DNA from: Icerya purchasi
Lineage: Eukaryota > Arthropoda > Insecta > Hemiptera > Monophlebidae
NCBI GenBank assembly: GCA_039619475.1
Contig: CM077115.1
Location: 516,294,815-516,358,814, forward strand
Length of the DNA: 64,000 nt
Direction: 5' to 3'
The notes beneath the pieces were generated by a model, which saw only the letters and a list, made by a program, of their open reading frames with translations, had not been told where the DNA came from and made no database searches. The position numbers were made by a program, and so were the translations under genes. Within the stretch, counting starts at the first letter, position 1; each line of letters opens with the position of its first letter. Shown piece by piece: positions 49,697 through 62,458 of the stretch.

Positions 49697-50555
49697 TACA
49701 GCGGCATTGAAGATTTCATTATCACTTTAAACTTCATCATATATGTATCTACATATAGATTGATCCGCTCTATTAAATAAATATAAATTATTTGAAACAG
49801 AAAAAAAAACAACAAATTAAGACATTCTCGAAACAGCCTAATAATAATAATTGTCTTTATAATTAGAACTGCAAACACATCTGAACCGGTTCAGTTAATT
49901 CAGTGTGAACTTGAGGACTGTAATTACTGCAAAGGTGATATTAAGGTACACACATTCGTACGTCGGTTAGTTGCAGACATTTTTATCGTTAGGAAATTCG
50001 ATAAAATTGAAGCAATTTCGTATTTAATTACCAGACTAACCGCGGTCTACTGGAGTTTATCATAGCCGGGAGTCGGGTTGATCGGGTCGTCGAAGGGTTA
50101 GAATTATCCTCATCATGATTTCAGCGATATTTGAAATACTTTTTGAGAATAAAGTTCCAGCGCGGGAAATATTACAGACGCATTAATATCAATTTTTGTC
50201 ATTACGACTAAAACCGGCTCCCAATGATCGAGATTTTACGCTACCGGAATATGCCGCGGTTTCATATTTTTTCTTTTTAGTGTGATGATTCAGAAGACTT
50301 CCATCAGAAAGTGGGGACGTAGGTGATTTTAAGGCACCTCGACAGGTGTCTTAATGTTCACTCTGAATTAACGACTTTTCACAACCGGTTCAGATGTATT
50401 TGCAATTCTAAATATAAAAAGACAATTATTAGGCTGTTTCGAGAATTTCCGAATTTATTAATTTTTTACATTTCAAATAATTTATATTTATTTAATAGCC
50501 GGTCAATCTATATGATGAAGTTTAAAGTGATAATCAAATCTTCAATGCCGCTGTA
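49697..50555. mobile_element. Foldback element: 859 bp with about 220-bp inverted arms and AATT flanks
   Basis: The left arm (49697-49917) and right arm (50345-50555) are inverted copies sharing TACAGCGGCATTGAAGAT, ATCACTTTAAACTTCATCAT, AATAAATATAAATTATTTGAAA, CTCGAAACAGCCTAATAA and CATCTGAACCGGTT blocks. The ends are TACAGCGG and CCGCTGTA, with AATT immediately outside on both sides (49693-49696 and 50556-50559), which may be a 4-bp target duplication or an extension of the palindrome. The middle (about 430 bp) has no coding frame. A non-autonomous DNA transposon is likely; superfamily not identified. Confidence 0.8.
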
Positions 50556-51750
50556 AATTGCATTTTTCCGTCAAATTCAAAATGGATACTTTTTGGCAAG
50601 CCGTCTCCCTGATGATATTGTAAGCGAAAGCGGTCACGTTTTTGTTACGGTGAGTGAACTTGATGCAGTCCAAACTCCAATGTAGCGAAAGTTTTACTCG
50701 GGTATCGACGGTATCTTTTAATGCATGCGAAGAGGCGTGTGTCCGAATAATGTTAGTGCCGAAACGGCATTTCTAGTAACTGTAATGATCATTCTCGGCA
50801 ACAAATCAGAGCCGGCTTAAGAAGGAATTCGAACATTAGAGCGCTGTTGCCGTAGAGGGTTGATGGACTAATAGAGAGTGCACGTGGTTGACAATGGAGA
50901 ACGTATGTTTCCTATAAGCGATAAGCCCTCCCCGGCTGCATTCAGCGAGTTATTCCGGTTCACGGGCACCTACCGCGACATTGCCAATGTCTCATACCGT
51001 TGTTACTACCGCTACTGCAGTGCTAATAAAATTCTATCGCGTCAACTTACGTACAGCTCCATAAATTGCCCCTAATTACACGCAGCGAGCAAAATTACAA
51101 AAATGATGTACACCAACTTAATAAATTACCACTATTACCATTGAATAGCTTGTGCTTATGATAAGCGTTACGAAAGAACAGGCGAAATTTGGCAGTGAAA
51201 AACTGTTCAGCCACCTTAAATGTCCTTTCTCTATCTTTTTAAGTTTGTTTACGAGCTAGTTGTATGAAAAAAGGATATTTTTGAACATGTTAAAGACACA
51301 TTTATTCTCCTGTGTATTTATGAACATTTTTTGAAATATATAATAATTTTGAAAAAATTTTCACCAATTCGTAAAAAAATATTACTTAGGTTCGATTGGC
51401 TTGTAATAATGATTGATTTTCGATTTCTCTGGAGAATAATTTCGATGGTAACGTCTGTATTTCTTACATTTACCGACATTTTGTAGTATGTCAAGAGCAT
51501 ATTACACGACGTAAATTTTTTAAAATGTTTATATTTCAATATTACATTTAAACGACCAAAATTTTAATTAAATATATGTTCTAGTAATAAATCAGTTTTA
51601 ATTAATTTTAAACGCGCTAACACTTATTTCAACACGAGCGATTAGTTAACCGAAGAATGCTTCTAATAAAAATGCATTAACCGGAACCGGTCCAGCAGAG
51701 AGAAATTTTTTTCGGGGAGGGGGAATTATATAATTACGTAATATCTTATA

Positions 51751-51977
51751 GGGTAGTCAATAAGTTTGAAAAATACCTTATTTCTTAAAGAAAATCAAAT
51801 GACATCCAACTCTTTAGAAATTCATAAAAAATGTGTTTTAAAAATACATAATTGTTACAATTTTGAATTTAACTTTTGTCTTATATTTAGTTATGAAAAA
51901 TAACAAAAAATTTCTAAAATTGTAGCTAAAAAATGGTAGTTTAGAATTTGAATAGTAAATTACTTATTGAACGATAG
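51751..51977. mobile_element. Mariner-like MITE (candidate)
   Basis: Left end GGGTAGTCAATAAGTTTGAA and right end (reverse complement) CTATCGTTCAATAAGTAATTT are similar, share the CAATAAGT core common at mariner ends, and have TA on both sides. The 227-bp body is AT-rich and non-coding. Confidence 0.5.
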
Positions 51978-52398
51978 TATTTTTATTAGACTTTACTTCT
52001 TTTTTTTTTTTTTATTATTTTTGTTAGTAATCCGACCCGAATTCTCTTTGTTCGTAAGCAAGTTTAAATACATATCTAATTGAACTACTATTTTTAATTA
52101 AAATTACAAAATAAAAATTAAAAATAAATAAAAAAGACAAAAGATCGATGATAATTACATTTAAAATAGAATAATAATAACGTATAACATTAATAGATTT
52201 ACTAGAAAACAGTATTAAATATTAATTATTAAATCCATATGTTGTAACATTTATACAAATCGTTTATAGTATAAATTACGTTTCTCTGCTGTAACACATT
52301 TTTTCATCGTGTTTTTGGTTCTTAGGGGGCCTCCTTCACTTCCTCCTCCTCCTTCTCCAGCTAGTGAATCCACCACTGGTATTAACCATATATGTCAA

Positions 52399-52703
52399 GG
52401 GCGTCACCAACAGATGGGACGGGGGGGGCAAGATGAATTGTGGCTGACGCCAGGGGGGTGGGGGGCAAGATGATAGAAAGAAGATATGAGTTATAGGAAA
52501 AGAATAAAATTTATAAGTTGTAAAGGCTTAATATTTTATTAAACAAGAATAAAATCTTAATGAAAAAACACATAATTTTCGTGAGTTTCCGGCAAATTGT
52601 TCATGATTACGCGCCGATGAATACTCATCATGGCCAGTTGATTAAAAAGTTTCAATGTTCCGGGGGGGGCAGCTTCAGCCCTTGCCCGCGGCTGGCAACG
52701 CCC
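52399..52703. mobile_element. Short element with GGGCGT terminal inverted repeats
   Basis: Begins GGGCGTCACCAAC and ends GCTGGCAACGCCC, imperfect inverted repeats, followed inward by G-rich blocks (GGGGGGGGCAAGATG on the left, GGGGGGGCAGC on the right). ATATATG occurs just outside both ends (52388-52394 and 52707-52713) and may be a target duplication. Non-coding, about 305 bp. Confidence 0.6.
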
Positions 52704-53040
52704 ATGATATATGTTTTGTAGAAAGCATAGTATTTTCTTTGTAGCGCAACTGTAATTATACTAAAAAATAACTTGAAACTAAATTTTATAAAAAAAAAAA
52801 CAATATAAAAAAGGCCTCTGAGATCATTTTTTTTTAAAACGTTTGAAAATAGTTTTTTTTCTGTTATCTTCCGGTTAAAACGGTAAACACCGATAAATTC
52901 ACTAGTAATTATTTACTATTCTTTATCACTTATTAAATGTTAGCAATTACTTTTCCGATCTTCCATAAATTTTTGTCGTAATACTGTAATTTTAAATAAA
53001 AAAATAAGAACACCGTATTTTTAAAAATGATTTTCTTTTT

Positions 53041-53160
53041 TTGCTAGTCAGGCAGTGGGGAATTTTGTTCGGGTAGAACCAGGTTCGAATCGCGCTGCGG
53101 TACACTTCGGAAAATTTCACTTGGGTCGGGATAATGCCCATAGTTGGCGTGCCTAAAAAT
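53041..53160 (+). repeat. Possible tRNA-derived SINE
   Basis: Box A-like TAGTCAGGCAGTGGGG (about 53045) is followed about 37 nt later by box B-like GGTTCGAATCGCG (53082-53094), as in a pol III internal promoter. It is then followed by an unrelated body and A/T-rich tail. It cannot fold into a good tRNA. No second copy was seen in the window. Confidence 0.4.
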
Positions 53161-56100
53161 AACAAAAACACACCTCTTTTTTTCTTTTTTATTTATTTTC
53201 TTGGAATGTTCATTTAGAAATTTTTTATTTTCACTTTGTTACTGTAAACGTTTTTGCATTTCGTAGATAGTTAATTAATTTTTCGAATTTTAAAACATTT
53301 TTCACCTTGTTCAGCGGGCTAAAAGCTATATATATATATATATATATATATTCTCAAATGAACATTCACTTAACCTTGGCAAAAATACATATGATAATCT
53401 CTGCACTTTAATATCAGTGATTATAATTACTTTCGGTTTTTAGTAAAAGAACGCTGTGGCATTTTGTTAAAATCGTACTTTCATATTTTATAATTAAGGA
53501 AGTAGTTGTACCGAAGAATATACAAATTAAGTCTTGACGTTAAATGACTACAACAAGTTACATTCGATTAAGCCGGCTGAGCAATAAAGCTATTTCATTA
53601 ATTTATCTCGTTTTTGACCATATAATAAAAACTAAAAATGTCTTACGCGACCAGTTCTACTCTTATATATATATATACGGTCTTCAACGTCTAATTCCTC
53701 TTATATATTAAAATTCAATGAACCGAGGCAGCGGGTGCGTATTATCTAATCGATTTCTTAGGGGATAAGTAGTTTGTTCTCATTCTAGTGCTGAAAATGA
53801 TCCATCAGTAACTATAATATAAACATAGAAAACTCTGAAACATAATTTACTGTATTCAATTTGTTTATTAAATCCCATTTTTAATATTAAATTTCTCTGT
53901 TTAAATGTAATCCATCATTAATCATTAATAGTAGATATATAGATATATATATATATATATACATATATGGAAATTAAGCGCCGTAGCTATAAATCGTTTT
54001 TTGTTAAATTTTCCTGTCGATACAATGGTGGGAGTAGGTACTATTATTAAGCCCGTGCTTAATTTCTTAATCATTTGGAAAGCGGAATATTTTTTGATGA
54101 ACACTAATATTACATTATTCGTAATTATCTAAACGTATGTTGTCTCTAACATCTATTGTAAAATACTTAGGATCTAAATTTAAAGTAACATGATTACGAA
54201 GTTGACAATAATGGGAAAAAATCAAAAAAAGAAACAGAAAGGAAACGCGAAAAAAAGGTAATTACAAAAAAAAACTCTTCTAAAACGTCAACAGGTTAGA
54301 CGAATTAAAAATTTCTATATATTAGAAATCATTAAACCGAATTCGTAGAAAAGCAGCATAATAAATTGAACTGCGCAAAAAGAATAATGTATTATAAGTC
54401 TCGATAATAACACCGAATGTAAAAGTATATCACTTACTAAAAATAGATTTCGGACATGAGGCCGTTTCAAAGAATGTAGAGCTATTGTACAAAATAATAA
54501 ACGCGCTATTGGTCATTTCCTTTTCACAAGGGTAATTATAATATTGTGGGTATTGTTTTACACCGATCGGAATTAGTAACCGGTAAATTTAATCTGTTTA
54601 GTAAGTGTTTTATTGTCGATTAAATAATTTTAAAAGAAATTCATTTATACTATTAGCAAAAATTTATAGCGATTATGGTATCGCTATTAGAATAAAATTT
54701 TGATTACAATCGTTGATATCTGTCTGCAAAAACAATTAAGGTTTAATTTTTTTTTTTTATGTGAAACTATATAAAATTAATTAATTTTTGAAACTGAAAA
54801 AAAATATATGTACGAGTAATATAAACAAAAATTTAAACGTCAGTAATTAATTTTCAAAAAAAAAAAAAAAGGGTTTATTTAACTATTATCTTTCTGCTTC
54901 TTTTTATTTACTTACAATTATTGAAAAACTTCTTTTTCAGTCAACCCCTGTACTTATATTTAAATTAATTTGTTTTTTCTTCGATATTTATGTCTGCTCA
55001 CCAGCAGATTACGAATAGATTAATTGCGGTTAAGGAAGATAATATTTCCACTAACAAGTCTCTATACGATTTAAAATCAATTATATGAATTTTCAAAAAA
55101 ATACAATTAACGAGTGAATTCTATTCAATCATCAATTTTCTAATAAAAGCTAGTTAATATTTGTAAAATATCGTCGAAGGCAATCGATCAAAAACCCGGA
55201 TTTACCTCTACTATTTAGGTTATGGACATACATTTCAAGAAGATGGGAATAAAAAAGAGACAAAAATAATGGGAATCTAACACATACCGTGCAATTTAGA
55301 AATACATCGTAAAGTTTATACGAACGAGAACTCTATTACTATGTACAGTTCGCCATTTATTTAGATTTCGTGTATAAAAAGAGTGATCTAATAACATATA
55401 TGCGAAAAATATACCGAGGGGGGGATCCTTAGAACGTAGCAACAGAAGCGAGCGGTTAAATTTTATGTTTGAATAATTTGAAAACATTAGATACCTATTA
55501 TTATTTCGATGATGCTAATTACTGAGAGACCGTTTTCGGTACAATTCATGGAGAGAGCTTTATTAACGGCCAATTAGATATAAATATGTTAAAATTTTAC
55601 GAAATTGTTAAAATTTTACGAATGACGAAGGTCGGACCAAAAAAAGAAAAAAAAAAAAAAACGTAAAAAAACTGTCACATATTAATGGACCACGACGCGA
55701 TGTTGCTTTTATTTTATAATAATTTGCGGTTGTTTATGTGTACCAAACTTGCATGTCTCTGACGCATCAGAGACATTTTAGTCGATATGTGAGGAAAATT
55801 AACTCGTCCCCGAAATTCCCTCTCTCTCTCTCATCAATGATCGATTTCGAGCAGACCCGAGAGCGACTTCTGAATAATGAATGAGACCGGTCTTGTGTTG
55901 CTAATCGAATACCCTAAAATAGAGGCATTCGCGCTTTCTGTAAATTTGAGGACCCCCCCTTCCCGTGGCGGGGGATTTCACGATGATGTTTAAATTACAC
56001 GTCACTCTTTCGAAGCGAAATATTCAGCAACTTTTTGAAACGCCGCTTACCATACTTCTCTTCCGTTTTAATTATCCGTTAAAAAAGAATGTACGCTTTC

Positions 56101-56859
56101 AAAGCACTACTGCCTGAAAAAAAAAAAAAGAAAAAAAAATTATTACGTTCAAGTGCGGTAAGGAAACAATGTCGGAGATATTATAATTGTTATTTTAAAA
56201 TCGACGCTGGCTAGAAATATTAAGATATGATAGCTGGCGAAAGAACAGATGCGGAAAAATGCCAATTTTCCGCTTCTTCTCCAGTCGGCCGAGCCGCTGC
56301 ATAAGGTTTTCCAGTTAATGAAAGAAAAAATAAGCTCCGAATTACATTAAGCGGCCTCTATAGAAACATGGGGAGTAATGGAATAGGGAAATGAAAAATT
56401 CCCGCTATAAAAAAAACCCCAAAACAAAAAAAAAAAACAAAAAACCAAAAAAAAAAAAACCGAACCCACTTAATCGACGAAGACATCACTGCACAAATCT
56501 GTTATTAGCGTGAAAAATAGCTAAAACAACCGTCGTGTTACCCCAGCAACCCGCAATTCGCTTAGAAGCGGCACATCAGCGAAACAATATCGAGAACATG
56601 TAATGGTAACATTGCGATATGGATTAATAAAATAACGAAAGAAGATGGTGATGTAGCAGCAAAGGAGGGGAAAAATGCAAAACAAACAACTATTTCAAGT
56701 GCATAATAACGATAAAAATAATAATAAATAATAAAAATATTAATAATAACGCTACTGTTAGTAATAGTAGTAATAATAAAAAAGGTAGCGGCAGAGAAAT
56801 GAGGATAACGATGGAGATGTAAACGGAGAAGCACGAATCGAAAGAACCTGCGATGAAAA

Positions 56860-57140
56860 TGAAGAAAGCGAAATAGACGTGTTTCGTTCTATCGTGGCGC
56901 AGAGGGAGATACCAGTCGAAGCCCAGTCCCCCCATTTGGAGTGCAGTGGGTTTTTCGCTTTCACTAGAAATTTTCGTTCTTGCCCGGACGCGAAACGGTT
57001 TTCCATTGGGCGTGGCTTAGAACCAGCTTTGGCGCCGGTTCTTGGGAATCGGGCGAAGTCGACGAAGCGGGGGACAAATTCGCTTTATTAGTACTACGAA
57101 GTACGGTGTTTCTTCGGAGTACGCAGGAGCAACAGAGACG
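56860..57140. other. GC-richer non-repetitive block in intron 2
   Basis: Composition rises locally, with a 71-codon plus-strand frame (56879-57091) and overlapping minus-strand frames. None resembles the missing half of the paired domain or another Pax exon. It could be a regulatory element. Confidence 0.25.
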
Positions 57141-57280
57141 ATGATATAAGAATAGCGCAAGACTTGGCTCCACCCCTATCAACCTTTCCGATTCCCCTTC
57201 CATTCTGTTTTGGTTTCTTTCGGTTGCTTAGAAAGCACTCGATGCCACACCGTAATATTTTCCGTGTAGTTTCTCACTTT

Positions 57281-57364
57281 ATCATTACTATCATTATTAC
57301 TATCATTATTATTATTATTATTGTTATTGTTATTGTTATTGTTATTATTAATATGATTATTATT
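57281..57364. repeat. ATT/ATC/GTT compound microsatellite
   Basis: CATTATTACTAT units pass into ATT and GTT-ATT units. Confidence 0.9.
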
Positions 57365-58198
57365 AGACTTTTTTTTTTTTATATTGTTACAATATTATTT
57401 TTATTACGCATTTCGTTATAGAGCCGGATTATTTGCTCACAAGTGGTGGTGACTAGTAAATTTTGATAGCGAAGAAGAATCCAAGTGTAGTATACTTTTT
57501 TATATGAAGGGGCAATGGAGTGACTGAAGAAGAATTTATAACATTTTTATTTAGTTCTATTCTGCGCCAAATTTTTACCACACATAACTTTGGTAAAATT
57601 ATTATTTCGCGACACCTTCGACATCACTGATGGACTTGGTGTACTCGATGATCATATATATATAATATATTCATCAATCTGATTCATTCACTTTTTAAGA
57701 ATTAGGTAAATGTTGCACATTCCGGGATATTTCGCTGTATATTCGCGTAATTTCTAACGGTGTTTTTAGTAAATCATGTTAAATATACAGACAGACTTTA
57801 CACTTTCGTGCGTCGGTTTTATATGTCTATTTTTTAAATTAAAAATTTTTCGAAATATCTACAGAGTCCTTCGGAATTATCAAAATTCAAGATTTACAGA
57901 GTTTCTGCGCGCTTGATGAAACTATTTAAATGATAATAATAAAAAAAAAAAGTATAGTATCTTCACACCGTTTATCTCCTTTTTCTTTTTGGGCCCGTCA
58001 AACATTAACTTAGAGCGTGGTGAAATTTTCGGAAGTTACAATTTGCAGGATATCGTATCAGGTTTTACCTGAACGAAATACCACCGCCTATACGGTAGCT
58101 TCTCGAATAAAATATAAAGCACACGATGGAAGAAGTAGTACAATATAATCTCTGTGCAAGATGAATTCTACAGAATAATGTAATAGAACCAAGATTGT

Positions 58199-58223
58199 AT
58201 ACACACACACACACACACACACA
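58199..58223. repeat. CA microsatellite
   Basis: Twelve AC dinucleotides. Confidence 0.9.
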
Positions 58224-59115
58224 TGTCTGTTGAATATACGTAGATTATTTCGAGAAAAAGAATGGAGACTTCAATTAAATCACGAAATAGAAAAAAGTAC
58301 TCTCTATACGGATAAATATGTAAACTAAAAAAAAAAAAAAAAAAACAAAACCGATTTCTATTTTATTTTCAAATATGAACACTTTTGACTTTTTTCCTAT
58401 TACAGTAGATATATAAAAGTTGTCTGTTGTGGGGACACATCCGGTTTGAAAACGGTTTTAAAGGAAGTTCGTTTTGCTAAAATGCCCGGTATGTAAGAAA
58501 TACCGAGTAATTAGTGTGCGTTAGAAGTAAAATTAAAAAGAAGCAAATAGACGAAAAAGCTACCTTATCAAATTTGATATACGTTAATTAATAACCTATT
58601 TAATTTGTGTTTATGTATACTTAATTTATAGTACATACTAAAAGGGTAGAAGAGTATTGTTAATGGATTTTATTTCCATTTCCTATCTGCGACTTTTCCA
58701 TACGCCAGATAATTACATTTAAACGCAATATTCATTTTCCATTTAGTACTTTGAAAATGTGTTTACAAACCGGATGATGTTAACCGGGTCTCAAATATCG
58801 CGACAAGTAATTAGACAATTCGGTGATTTTAGCGTGTTTCGTCCTACACTAATTTTTAAAGAAATCTCCTCAAACAAGACCACCGCTTGCTTTTGAAATA
58901 GTTTGATTCTTCTTATTGGATCGTTGTTGAGTGGGGCAAATCAAATAAAAATGAAATTAACGAGAAAACGGAATTGGATTTTTCAGAATTCGAATACAAT
59001 TCTGGGCAGCTTCAAAGAAATGCGCGCGAGCGAATATACTGATTAGAAATTTCCCCAAAAAAAACATTTTAAAACTAATTGGTCTTCCTATAAATATGTA
59101 AATAAGGAATGTTCT

Positions 59116-59117
<2 letters not shown>

Positions 59118-59148
<31 letters not shown>
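59118..59148. repeat. Poly-T tract
   Basis: 31 consecutive T. Confidence 0.9.
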
Positions 59149-59149
<1 letters not shown>

Positions 59150-59945
59150 AAAGGGATGTCTCTTTAGCCGCAAATAAAAAAATGGTTAATTTGCCAGCAA
59201 ACTTTCGATAAACCAACAGTTGATGTTTCTTAACTGCTAATTCGTCGAAAATGCGACGCAATCTTTACCGTTTGCTGTAAAAATATAGTCAATGACTGAC
59301 AAGTATTTTTCTCTCATTCTGCGATACTCTTGCGATTTTTGATAGATTCAAACAACGCGCCTATATAATTTATTCATTCTATCCGATATTGATAATTTTT
59401 CTACTGGTTGTTTTTAATTTGCAAAAATCGCCTATATTTAAATTAGAATTCTCGGTAAGAAACGCAAGCAGATTGTATAAGGGGAACGATGATATTACGT
59501 TTTTATATAATTTTAAATATAACACAGAAAAGATGCTATTAAAATACTAAAATATAAATTCGCTGTTCCATATTAAACTGTATTAAAACCTAATACCTTA
59601 ACCGTAATGAAGTAAATAAGTAAAACTCGAAACATTATTCTATTTAATGCAATTATAAATTAGTTTATTTAGAAAATAACTTTTCGAAACCAAAGCCTAG
59701 AGAATAAAATTTATATTTACCAAATTCTCAACTTTATTTGCTTTATTTAATACCCCCCTCCATCGGTTCAATAGAAACGTCGGAAATTAGTATCGCGGGA
59801 GACGGGATTTCCGACTCAAAATTTCCTTCACTTCCGATTTGAAGCAAATTAACTGAGATAATTATTTAATCTTCGACACTTTTTTGTTCCTCCTTTAAAA
59901 TGTTATGGATCAACAATTTTGACGTTAAAAAAATAAAATTATTTC

Positions 59946-60910
59946 GGGACTAGCTGACCCGGCGAACTACGTACCACCTTGAAATCGATAAATGTTGTGT
60001 TAACTTATTAATTAGATGAATTAAATTCAACTTTTTTATTAAGATAATATTAATACTCAAAATGAATCATGTTCAATAAATGTACAAAAATCAAAATGAA
60101 AAGAGTATTTTAATTACACGTGGCAGCAAGACATTATTGCCTTTAATAACAAAAATCAGTACAAATTTACTTTAAAAAATTACAAGTAAATTACTTTGGA
60201 TTTTTCGGGCTATACCATCAGCTAACAACACAGAGTACACACTCAGTTTATGTACACTTTATTAAATAGACTGTGTACACTGTACTGCGTTAGCTGATGA
60301 TGGGCTATACACAAAAAAAAAAAACGTATTTCTAACGTAGTTTAATTTCTTAAAGTAAATTTATACCGATTTTTCGGATTTCGTACACATGTATAATATA
60401 CGGGGAATAATCCTAATAAGATGGTTCAGAAACAATAAAAATATTCAATTATACAATAGAACTCGAAAACGGTTTGACTTATATCAGAATATTGGATCAT
60501 AAATTATTAAAACTTCTATCTATGACAATTTACAACTCTGGGCGGCAAGAACCCGTCTAAAATATATAATATGGAATTTAGAACGACTTCAAAAATCACC
60601 TTTAAAAAATTCATAACTCATCACCAGATAACCCCCCCCGTTTAAAAGCAAAATTCAAAATATAAAACAAAACACAGAAGCCCTTTCATAAAATCCAAAA
60701 CTTACGGTTAAAAAATTATGTAAACCCCCCTTTTGGGACAAAACCCGGGGGGGGGGAAATTAATTTTCTTCATAAATTTTGTTTTAAATTGCGTATTCTG
60801 CTATTCGGGGTGGAGACAAATCCGATCATAAAAATCGGTCCAGCTGTTCTTGAGTTATAAGTGGTGCGTAACTAACCCGCCGCCTTTGTTTTATATAGTA
60901 TATACAGATA
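59946..60910 (+). repeat. Insect interspersed repeat of the CTAGCTGACCCGGC type
   Basis: Starts GGGACTAGCTGACCCGGCGAAC and ends with AAAATCGGTCCAGCTGTTCTTGAGTTATAAG, TAACTAACCCG and a TATATA-rich tail. From memory these two blocks are found together at the ends of abundant repeats in many insect genomes, probably 3' pieces of non-LTR elements. The interior is non-coding, with poly-C and poly-G runs, and has been interrupted by the mini-MITE at 60216-60301. Confidence 0.6.
60216..60301. mobile_element. 86-bp mini-MITE with 9-bp target duplication
   Basis: Termini CATCAGCTAAC (60216-60226) and GTTAGCTGATG (60289-60299) are perfect inverted repeats, extended imperfectly inward (GAGTACACACTCAGTTTA against TAAATAGACTGTGTACAC). 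The same 9 bp, GGGCTATAC, lies on both sides (60207-60215 and 60302-60310). A 9-bp duplication is typical of Mutator-like elements. Confidence 0.7.
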
Positions 60911-62458
60911 TATTTATGACCCTTTAATGTTAGGGTATAATATTCGTGACAATCATTAACCGCTTTGTGCAAACGATGATGACGGCAAGGGATAATGTGT
61001 ATCGTGCCTGCATGCGTACAATGAAGAAAAAAGGATCTCGTCTTTTAAGCTTTTTTTGTTCGCCATGTTAATTGTTCATCCCATAGTCAGACCCATCTTC
61101 GTTATTTTTTACCATCTCACCGATGTGTCGAACAATATATATATCCTTCTAGCTCAACATATACATACACTCTTTCACTCACTTTTCATACTATGAGACT
61201 AAAAACTTTTCCGTATTTTTTTTTTAATTTTTTTTTTTTTTACAAACCTTGTCCTGACAATAACGAACACACAAAAAAAAAATTATCTAATTTGGTGCAC
61301 TCGTTCGGAAGTTATGCTGTGACCAAGGGAAATAGGGATTCATTTTTATATATACCTATATAGAGATTATCTCCAACCGCGGATTTGTCCCTGTTGTTAT
61401 AATTCGCCACTCTCTGGTGCACATGGAATGGCGTAGTTACGTTAATAAGAACTTGCGAAGGTTTTAGACCACTGGATTTGTATTTTCTCGATTTCGAATT
61501 TCAAACATTTCAGTAGAATGCATCTATCATTTTAAGAAAATAGTATAGTAGTTTGAATTGATTTTTTTGATTATTATGATGAAAGAATACACGTCGTTGT
61601 TATGTGATTTCTTGACGTCACAAATAGGTAATGTGTAATTTCGCTAGATTGGCGCCACTGAGGTTGAATTATTTTTGCAGATTTCACATTCGCGATGTAT
61701 AAAATATGTCGGTGCGTATTTCCGTAATTAATGACGGGGGATTTTGAGAATATTGGGAAAAAATTAGATTTTCGAAATCACGTCTGTTACCGAGTACACT
61801 GTAACATCTAATATATATTAAGGCGATATTTCGGATTATCTTACGGCGTACTTTTGACTTACCTGTCGATATTTATTCAAATGCCCGCTCACCTACTCGC
61901 TTATGCATGTGTTTCATTCAAAAGTTCTACTTTCACGAACGCCTATGTAACATGTGTGATTGTGGGCACGCTTATTAGAATTTTCCTATAGAGAAGTACT
62001 TCGATTTCAAATTTTATAGCAATTCAAAGGCTATTTCCGAATTCAACGTGTAGTATGTGCGCTGCGAAAATTACATGTAATATATGCAGTATGTAAAATC
62101 TCTGAAATAGTCGCATCCAATTAAAACACGAATCTGTCTTTTAGTTTAAAAAGGGGCGAAGATTGCACTGGGGTCTGCAGCGAGAAATCCTCCTTTAAAT
62201 AAAAATATGATGAATATGAGGAGTTTAACGTGCTGAATCCAGATTTGCTTCCAGTTTTTCCTATCCGATATATATTTATTTAAAATGCTTTTTTTTCCCA
62301 ATAGCACAAAATTATACATATTTTGTTTGTCGTTCTTGCATTAACAAAAACGGCATCGTGCTGATAGAAAGAGAACGATATCAGTTGATGGGGTTTTAAC
62401 ATTTCAGTCAATCGAGTATTTCCTCTGCTTCTTCATCATTATATACAGAGACTTAACA

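Noticed and set aside
56879..57091. 71-codon frame as an additional Pax exon
   Set aside because: No resemblance to paired, octapeptide or homeodomain sequence, and no convincing splice sites at its edges.
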